Below are positions 1-4,119 of a stretch of DNA of 8,036 bases, one piece after another; the stretch's first letter is position 1; each line of letters opens with the position of its first letter. The DNA is from Deltaproteobacteria bacterium (GTDB taxonomy: Bacteria; Desulfobacterota_B; Binatia; UBA9968): positions 1-8,036 of the forward strand of contig JAUXIP010000079.1 of the NCBI GenBank assembly GCA_030620935.1, written 5' to 3'. The position numbers and the translations under genes were made by a program. Under the pieces are notes generated by a model. That model did not search any database and had not been told where the DNA came from. It saw only the letters and a list, made by a program, of their open reading frames with translations.

Positions 1-223
1 GCTCGCGGGCAAGATGCGACATCAAACGCGCGGTTGGGCCATCGACCGGTTCCGCATATTTTTTCTCGTCCCCCTTGCTTCCACGCCAATTAAATACCTC
101 GGGCAACGCCACGACTTTTGCCCCTCTGGCAGCAGCCTCCCGCACCATACCTTCGGCCTCTTTAAGGTTCGCCTCCCTATCAGGCGAGGCCAGCATCTGG
201 ACCGCTGCAGCCCAAAACTTCAT
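1..223 (-). CDS. Carbon-nitrogen hydrolase (nitrilase superfamily), N-terminal part, truncated by window edge
   Basis: Seventy-four codons are visible, starting MKFWAAAVQM. Members of this superfamily hydrolyse nitriles, amides or carbamoyl groups in the cytoplasm with a Glu-Lys-Cys triad. The sequence shows the typical first strand (AAAVQM, residues 5-10), a helix with NLKEAEGMVREAAARGA (19-35), and the strand and motif VVALPEVFN (37-45), in which Glu42 would be the catalytic glutamate. The Lys and Cys motifs lie beyond the left edge, so the substrate class cannot be judged. The ATG at 221-223 is preferred because AAGGA (plus-strand 233-237) lies 9 bases upstream of it. The gene follows the stress-protein gene by 52 bases on the same strand, with no obvious terminator, so co-transcription is likely. 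The family call is fairly firm; the exact function is unknown. Confidence 0.85.
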   Translation of the reverse strand, partial: MKFWAAAVQMLASPDREANLKEAEGMVREAAARGAKVVALPEVFNWRGSKGDEKKYAEPVDGPTARLMSHLARE

Positions 224-232
224 GGAGAAGAA

Positions 233-237
233 TCCTT
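233..237 (-). promoter_or_regulatory. Ribosome binding site of the nitrilase-family gene
   Basis: AAGGA on the minus strand lies 9 bases before the ATG at 221-223. It supports that start and indicates independent translation of the second gene in the minus-strand pair. Confidence 0.55.
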
Positions 238-275
238 TTTCATCTATGGTTTTTGGACCAAGGGGCTTGCTTTTC

Positions 276-1112
276 TCAGCGATTCAAGAAAACCGGACAA
301 GGGCTTTTCCTAAGCACGTACTCTGTGGCGCTTCCCAGAACCAATTCAATGATCCGCCTGTGTCCATAAGCACCAATAAACAGGAGGTCGTAATTGAAGT
401 TTGTCAAATATTCGACGATTTTCTGCTCGGGATATCCTCTGGCCAGCTCATAGCGGACTTCTATCCCGTAAGAGTCTAAATAGGATTTCGCCTCTTGGAG
501 AACCTTTTCCCCCGTCTTCTCTTCCTTCGAAGCGTGAAGAACCGTCAGGGGTAAACGGAGTTGAGTACAAAACTCGGCCGCAGATTCCATAGCAGAACTC
601 GCCCTTTGGCTCCCATCATAGGCCAGAAGGGGACGCTCAATAGGCTTAAACTTCCGGTTCGAGACGAAAACCGGGCGCGGGCACTTTCTGGTCACGGTCT
701 CTGCGGTGTTTCCCAAAAGACCGGCCGAAAAATCTTCATTGATTCCTCGGTGGCCCAGGACCACGAGATCGGCAACCTTGGAGCGTTCGCATATTTCGTT
801 GGGGATAATGCCCATGTCCAGGAAGGTTTGGTATCGTATCTTTTTCTCCTGGCAGCACTGACAGAACTCTTCGAGTATCATCTTTCCTCTCTCTTCCAAG
901 ACCTCCCGCATTTTTGTGGAGAAATCCAGGTAAGGCTCAAACCCTAGGGAGCCAGAGATGTCGTGGAAGAAGGTCCCCTCGATGGACACCATGTCGATGA
1001 CGTGTTGACCGAAGAGGACACCGTCGAACTTCTCGGCAACCCAAAGGCCGTATTCCAAGGCTGCTCTGGAATGGCTCGATCCATCGAGAGGAATCAGGAT
1101 ATTTTTGATCAT
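276..1112 (-). CDS. Universal stress protein, two tandem UspA domains
   Basis: A 278-residue cytoplasmic protein made of two Usp domains, about residues 1-152 and 158-278. Domain 1 opens with MIKNILIPLDGSSHS, the usual first strand with the conserved Asp. Domain 2 opens with RPLLAYDGSQRA (160-171). The C-terminal nucleotide loop of domain 2 is canonical: G247-x2-G250-x9-G260-S261. In domain 1 the equivalent loop is G120-x2-G123-x10-G134-N135, one residue longer and with Asn in place of Ser/Thr, so ATP binding there may be altered. Usp proteins are linked to starvation and stress survival; no enzymatic role can be assigned. The open frame continues upstream to 1364, but the Usp fold begins exactly at the ATG at 1110-1112, which is preceded by a strong GGGAGG. 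The nitrilase-family gene follows 52 bases downstream. Confidence 0.93.
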   Translation of the reverse strand: MIKNILIPLDGSSHSRAALEYGLWVAEKFDGVLFGQHVIDMVSIEGTFFHDISGSLGFEPYLDFSTKMREVLEERGKMILEEFCQCCQEKKIRYQTFLDMGIIPNEICERSKVADLVVLGHRGINEDFSAGLLGNTAETVTRKCPRPVFVSNRKFKPIERPLLAYDGSQRASSAMESAAEFCTQLRLPLTVLHASKEEKTGEKVLQEAKSYLDSYGIEVRYELARGYPEQKIVEYLTNFNYDLLFIGAYGHRRIIELVLGSATEYVLRKSPCPVFLNR

Positions 1113-1117
1113 TTCTC

Positions 1118-1123
1118 CCTCCC
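1118..1123 (-). promoter_or_regulatory. Ribosome binding site of the universal stress gene
   Basis: GGGAGG on the minus strand sits 5 bases before the ATG at 1110-1112. It is the main reason for choosing this start over upstream in-frame ATGs, such as the one at 1209-1211. Confidence 0.65.
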
Positions 1124-1206
1124 GGCACTTCGGGGATTTTGCCTCAAGATGCCGTATATACAGGAGAACTTCAGTCCCAACCTCCAACCCCTCCAATTTC
1201 GCAGAT

Positions 1207-1234
1207 ACCATACCAATCTGTCCCTGATTTGCAA
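1207..1234 (-). promoter_or_regulatory. Possible sigma70-type promoter for the stress gene
   Basis: On the minus strand, TTGCAA (plus coordinates 1229-1234) and TATGGT (1207-1212) are separated by 16 bases. TATGGT is preceded by TGG, an extended -10 feature. The site lies about 95 bases upstream of the Usp start. The match is partial and the organism's promoter consensus is unknown. Confidence 0.3.
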
Positions 1235-1319
1235 GCTGAAATATTCCGTGCTCGTCAAGATGTTTATGTTCAGGGGACCTCCCATCCCATCGCTTCAGTG
1301 TCTCGTCGGCAGGAAGTCT

Positions 1320-1373
1320 TGCTGCTCGCTTCGGGCAGCATCGAAACTCGCTGCGCTCAAACATCGATGCTGC
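1320..1373. repeat. Palindromic intergenic repeat-like patch
   Basis: GCAGCATCGA (1335-1344) and TCGATGCTGC (1364-1373) form a perfect 10-base inverted repeat around a 19-base loop. TGCTGC (1320-1325) can alternatively pair with GCAGCA (1335-1340), so two hairpins compete. The loop carries the near-palindrome CTCGCTGCGCTC. Read on the minus strand the patch encodes FERSEFRCC, a peptide I recall from many spurious intergenic ORFs in databases, which suggests a dispersed repeat family. Multiple copies cannot be shown from one window. Confidence 0.5.
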
Positions 1374-1396
1374 TGATCCTCAGCTTCGCAGAGACT

Positions 1397-1433
1397 CCCG
1401 TCGCCTCCGAGCCAATCTTCGCTCAGGGACGGG
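1397..1433. repeat. Hairpin upstream of the structured RNA element
   Basis: CCCGTC (1397-1402) pairs with GACGGG (1428-1433), CCT (1404-1406) with AGG (1425-1427), and GAGC (1409-1412) with GCTC (1421-1424), around the 8-base loop CAATCTTC. A competing hairpin is possible between GGGAC (1426-1430) and GTCCC (1437-1441). No T-run follows on either strand, so it does not look like an intrinsic terminator. It may belong to the left end of the neighbouring element or be an independent REP-like hairpin. Confidence 0.45.
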
Positions 1434-1450
1434 AAGGTCCCCCACTCGCG

Positions 1451-1673
1451 GTGGTGCAGTGGCTGAGTGGGCTTCCTGAGCGGGGCTATCTTAACCGCCT
1501 GCATAGCAGGCTGTTGGACGGAGCAGCGGGTACCCGCCGAGGGCTTGCGCTGGATGAAAACCGGAACTGACCGAAGGGAATTCCGGAAGGTTCATCCGAG
1601 CAAGTCCCGGCAGGGTCGCTGCGGGAGTCCGTGAAGCGAAGGGAGCCCCGAAGCCCTGCATGAAGGCTTCCAC
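1451..1673 (+). ncRNA. Large structured RNA element, HEARO / omega-RNA-like, without an IscB gene
   Basis: Most of this stretch falls into nested complementary segments. GTGG 1451-1454 pairs with CCAC 1670-1673, TGCA 1455-1458 with 1657-1660, GGGCTT 1469-1474 with AAGCCC 1651-1656, and CGGGGCT 1481-1487 with AGCCCCG 1644-1650. Inside are a local hairpin, GCCTGC 1497-1502 with GCAGGC 1506-1511, and a long arm. The arm pairs ACGGA 1518-1522 with TCCGT 1628-1632, GCAGCG 1523-1528 with CGCTGC 1617-1622, ACCC 1532-1535 with GGGT 1613-1616, GCCG 1536-1539 with CGGC 1608-1611, GGGCTTGC 1541-1548 with GCAAGTCC 1600-1607 (one G-U), GGATGAA 1552-1558 with TTCATCC 1591-1597, and CCGGAA 1561-1566 with TTCCGG 1581-1586. 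The motifs GGACGG, GGGTACC, GAGCAAGTCC and GGGAGTCCG, and an ATGA at the 3' edge (1660-1663), resemble the HEARO / IscB omega-RNA class as I remember it. No IscB-like frame follows. The structure is seen directly; the family name and exact ends are inference. Confidence 0.6.
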
Positions 1674-1719
1674 GCTGTGTTTGTTATGCCATGGGTTCTA
1701 CAAAGTTGGTGAAGCTTTA

Positions 1720-1723
1720 GAGG
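1720..1723 (+). promoter_or_regulatory. Ribosome binding site of the gnnA-like gene
   Basis: GAGG lies 8 bases before the ATG at 1732. It supports that start over the in-frame ATG at 1660, which lies inside the structured element. Confidence 0.55.
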
Positions 1724-1731
1724 CAAGATCA

Positions 1732-2661
1732 ATGGACGAGGAAAAGATTTCGGTCGGAGTTGTTGGGGTCGGGTATGCCGGGGGATATCACGCGGAGAAA
1801 TATGCCGCCTCGGGCAAAGCGGAATTGGTCGGTGTTGTTGATATCGATCGCGATCGCGCTTTGGAGATCGGCGGAAAGCTCGGAGTCTCTTCGGCTACGG
1901 ATTACCGGGAGCTGTTCGGTAAGGTGCGCTGCGTCAGCGTAGCTGTGCCGACTCGTCTGCACTACGAGGTCAGCCGGGATTTTTTTGCGGCCGGAATCGA
2001 TGTTTTAGTCGAAAAGCCCATAGCGGCCACCCTGGAAGAGGGGAGAGAGTTGGTGGCGTTGGCAGCGGAAAAGGGGTGCGTGTTGCAAGTCGGTCACCTG
2101 GAACGCTTCAATCCTGCCATCCGCCGGTTGGAGAATATCATCCGGGAGCCTAAATTCGTGGAGTGCCATCGCCTTGCCCCTTTTGTCGAGCGGGGGACCG
2201 ATGTGGATGTGGTGTTCGATCTCATGATTCACGACATCGACGTGATCGCCAGTTTGGTGCGCTCGCCTGTCAAACAAGTCGAGGCCGTGGGTGTTCCGGT
2301 TCTAACCGATAAACCGGATATTGCCAACGCGCGCATCACATTCGCCAACGGCTGCATTGCGAATATCACATCGAGCCGGGTTTCGATGAAGCGCGAACGC
2401 AAGGTGCGTTTTTTTCAACCGGACGCCTATATCTCTATCGACTACGACCAGAAGCGGGCTCAGATCTACCGCAAACCGGAGAAGGGAAAGGGGTGGCTTG
2501 ATATCCGGGGAGAGACTGTCGAAATTAAGGACGGAGATGCCCTGGCGGATGAGATCGATTCCTTCTTGCAGGCCGTGAGCAGCCGTAGCCGCCCGTTAGT
2601 GAGCGGGGAAGAAGGGCTCACGGCTCTCGAGATCGCCTCTATGATCAGTGACCAACTGTGA
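1732..2661 (+). CDS. Gfo/Idh/MocA-family NAD(P)-dependent sugar dehydrogenase, GnnA-like candidate
   Basis: A 309-residue cytoplasmic oxidoreductase. The N-terminal Rossmann fold shows G12-V-G14-Y-A-G17 and an acidic strand end, VVDIDRDR (35-42), which favours NAD over NADP. The family signature EKP is at 94-96 (VLVEKPIAAT), with the catalytic-site Lys95. GHLERFNPA (121-129) and DLMIHDID (163-170, His167) complete the usual active site. The C-terminal half is the substrate-binding sheet domain. The frame is open back to 1660, but the fold begins just after the ATG at 1732. A dehydrogenase of this type directly before lpxB recalls GnnA, which oxidises UDP-GlcNAc at C3 for 3-amino lipid A, although its aminotransferase partner GnnB is not visible here. 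The family call is secure; the GnnA role is inferred from context. Confidence 0.9.
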   Translation: MDEEKISVGVVGVGYAGGYHAEKYAASGKAELVGVVDIDRDRALEIGGKLGVSSATDYRELFGKVRCVSVAVPTRLHYEVSRDFFAAGIDVLVEKPIAATLEEGRELVALAAEKGCVLQVGHLERFNPAIRRLENIIREPKFVECHRLAPFVERGTDVDVVFDLMIHDIDVIASLVRSPVKQVEAVGVPVLTDKPDIANARITFANGCIANITSSRVSMKRERKVRFFQPDAYISIDYDQKRAQIYRKPEKGKGWLDIRGETVEIKDGDALADEIDSFLQAVSSRSRPLVSGEEGLTALEIASMISDQL

Positions 2662-2917
2662 GCCTGTCGTTATGCAGAGTATTGTTTGTCGACTGCCGGC
2701 CTGGGAGTCTCTCTCCGGTCCGATGCGATAGGCCCGTCTTACGCTTGACTGGGTGATGAGAGCGTCTTTGGGATACGCTTGGCCCTCCTCGTCCCACACA
2801 TCGGTCCTTCGAGACACCCCCAGGCCGGCGATTTCTCGCGCGTCTGGCGGCGGTCTTAACGGGTCTGTGAAGATGGATTTTGACAACCCTATTGGAAAGG
2901 CAACCTCGGATAAGCAG
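2662..2917. other. Gap between the dehydrogenase and lpxB containing an imperfect palindrome
   Basis: These 256 bases break an otherwise compact gene run. They hold the imperfect palindrome listed separately and, in frame with lpxB, an open extension with upstream starts at 2753 (GTG) and 2873 (ATG). The extension's translation (RASLGYAWPSSSHTS...) is not like any LpxB N-terminus I know. The opposite strand is also open, as often happens in palindromic sequence. I see no convincing promoter. Confidence 0.5.
2695..2829. repeat. Imperfect inverted repeat of about 135 bases
   Basis: GCCGGCCTGGG (2695-2705) and CCCAGGCCGGC (2819-2829) are perfect reverse complements. Inside them, GTCTC (2707-2711) pairs with GAGAC (2811-2815), and CCGATG (2720-2725) with CATCGG (2799-2804). 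In the apical part AGCGT (2761-2765) can pair with either ACGCT at 2741-2745 or ACGCT at 2775-2779. No terminal T-run is present. It could be a miniature repeat insertion or a structured mRNA leader for lpxB. Confidence 0.55.
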
Positions 2918-4066
2918 ATGAGCGGAGCAGAGAAACGACCCAAGCGGATCATGCTCGTCGTCGGAGAGGCATCAGGAGATCTTCATGGAGCACATTTGGT
3001 GAAAGCCCTGCACCAGCGGGATCCGAAGATCGAGGTTTTCGGCGTGGCTGGTGAGGCGCTTAGGAAGGAGAAGGTCAAAGTTCTTTTCGATGTGGCTCGG
3101 CTGAGTGGAATGGGGCTTACAGAGCTTGTGGGGAGCCTCGGGACGATCTGGCAGGCCTATCGGCTCTTGCGGAGGGCGTTGAAGGAAGAAAGGCCGGAAC
3201 TTTTGATTTTAATCGATTTTCCTGAGTTCAACTTGCGCCTGGCTTGCTTGGCCAAGCAATTGGGCATACCCGTGCTCTACTACATCAGTCCGCAGATTTG
3301 GGCTTGGCGACGGCGACGCATTCGGAAGATCGCGCAAAGGGTGGACCGGATTGCAGTGATTTTTCCCTTTGAGGTTCCGCTTTACGAAAGCCAGGGTGTT
3401 CGAGTCAGTTTTGTAGGTCATCCTTCGTTGGAGGTCACCCATGCTTCGGAGTCCAAGGAGGCGACGCTGATCCGATATGGTTTGGAGCCGTCTAAATCAA
3501 CCGTGGCTCTTTTGCCTGGAAGCCGGCGGAAGGAGGTCCATTATCATCTGCCTTGCATGCTGGAAGCGGCTGAAAAATTAGCTCGGTGGATGGGCGTTCA
3601 GTTTATCCTGGTTCGCGCAACCACAATAGAGCGTCGAGTTTTCGAAGAAGCTCTTGCACAGACTTCAATAAGGATACCCATCGTGGAAGGAAACACCTAC
3701 GATGCTTTAAACGCTTGTGATCTTGCGTGGACCGCTTCTGGGACGGCCACACTGGAGACGGCGCTGATGTTAAAGCCTATGATCATTGTATATCGGGTGT
3801 CCTGGATTACCTATGCCTTGGCGCGGCTACTGGTTCGGGTCGATCACATCGGCATCGTCAATATCATCGCAGGAGAGACCATCGTGCCGGAGCTTATTCA
3901 GGGAGAGGTCACGGCGGATCGAATCGTCAGAGAAAGCCAAGCTATTTTGCAGGATTCGGATCTGCGGCAGCGAATGGTTGAAAAGTTGTCGTCGGTCCGG
4001 CAAAAACTCGGCTCTCCAGGCGCAGCGGGTCGAGTAGCCGATATGGCCCTGTCCATGATAACTTAA
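2918..4066 (+). CDS. lpxB: Lipid-A-disaccharide synthase
   Basis: LpxB is a GT-B glycosyltransferase (GT19) that condenses UDP-2,3-diacylglucosamine with lipid X to form the beta-1,6 lipid A disaccharide at the inner face of the cytoplasmic membrane. With the ATG at 2918 the product has 382 residues, the same as the E. coli enzyme as I recall it. Visible landmarks are GEASGD (16-21), DFPEFN (100-105, whose Asp matches the residue reported essential in the family), ISPQIWAWR (123-131), FVGHP (165-169), LLPGSRRKE (198-206), SGTATLE (274-280) and IVNIIAGETIVPELIQ (313-328). The start is uncertain: ATG 2873, ATG 2918 and ATG 2951 are all in frame and none has a strong Shine-Dalgarno. 2918 was chosen by length and by the usual few residues before the first strand. 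msbA follows after 53 bases. Confidence 0.95.
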   Translation: MSGAEKRPKRIMLVVGEASGDLHGAHLVKALHQRDPKIEVFGVAGEALRKEKVKVLFDVARLSGMGLTELVGSLGTIWQAYRLLRRALKEERPELLILIDFPEFNLRLACLAKQLGIPVLYYISPQIWAWRRRRIRKIAQRVDRIAVIFPFEVPLYESQGVRVSFVGHPSLEVTHASESKEATLIRYGLEPSKSTVALLPGSRRKEVHYHLPCMLEAAEKLARWMGVQFILVRATTIERRVFEEALAQTSIRIPIVEGNTYDALNACDLAWTASGTATLETALMLKPMIIVYRVSWITYALARLLVRVDHIGIVNIIAGETIVPELIQGEVTADRIVRESQAILQDSDLRQRMVEKLSSVRQKLGSPGAAGRVADMALSMIT

Positions 4067-4107
4067 TAAATTTACCCTGGAGTTGGTCCGTCTTATTTTG
4101 GCGTAGT

Positions 4108-4113
4108 GAGGAG
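4108..4113 (+). promoter_or_regulatory. Strong ribosome binding site deciding the TTG start of msbA
   Basis: GAGGAG lies 6 bases upstream of TTG at 4120-4122. The next codons give TTYRRLLRYLKPY, the expected MsbA-type N-terminus, so translation most likely begins at TTG. Confidence 0.7.
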
Positions 4114-4119
4114 TGAAAT

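Larger units (their letters stand above)
1113..1319. other. Left part of the divergent intergenic spacer
   Basis: Apart from the stress-gene RBS and the possible promoter, I see no recognisable gene here. The minus strand is open in the same frame as the stress protein, up to an ATG at 1362-1364. The extra 84 residues match no family I recognise, and the proximal part of them arises from palindromic repeat sequence. It could be a decayed gene end or simply untranslated leader. Confidence 0.5.

Noticed and set aside
1113..1364. N-terminal extension of the stress protein up to an ATG at 1362-1364
   Set aside because: The Usp fold starts exactly at 1112 with a strong ribosome site. The extension matches no family I know and its distal part is translated palindromic repeat.
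1397..1433. Intrinsic terminator
   Set aside because: No run of T follows the hairpin on either strand, and no gene ends next to it.
1451..1673. RNase P RNA, tmRNA, tRNA or group II intron domain V as identity of the structured element
   Set aside because: The conserved signature segments of these RNAs that I know are absent, and no intron-encoded reverse transcriptase is nearby.
1845..1860. GCGATCGC palindrome resembling the cyanobacterial HIP1 octamer
   Set aside because: It is a single instance inside coding sequence for a DIDRDRA stretch, and nothing else in the window suggests a cyanobacterium.
2745..2777. TTGACT as a -35 box for an lpxB promoter
   Set aside because: No acceptable -10 hexamer lies 16-18 bases downstream, and the site is inside the palindrome.
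2753..2917. Longer LpxB starting at GTG 2753 or ATG 2873
   Set aside because: The added residues do not look like LpxB, the length would exceed the family norm, and the segment overlaps the imperfect palindrome. The start at 2873 cannot be fully excluded.
2596..2952. Open frame of 118 codons on the minus strand across the dehydrogenase-lpxB gap
   Set aside because: It overlaps both neighbouring genes, shows no recognisable domain and is explained by the palindromic sequence.
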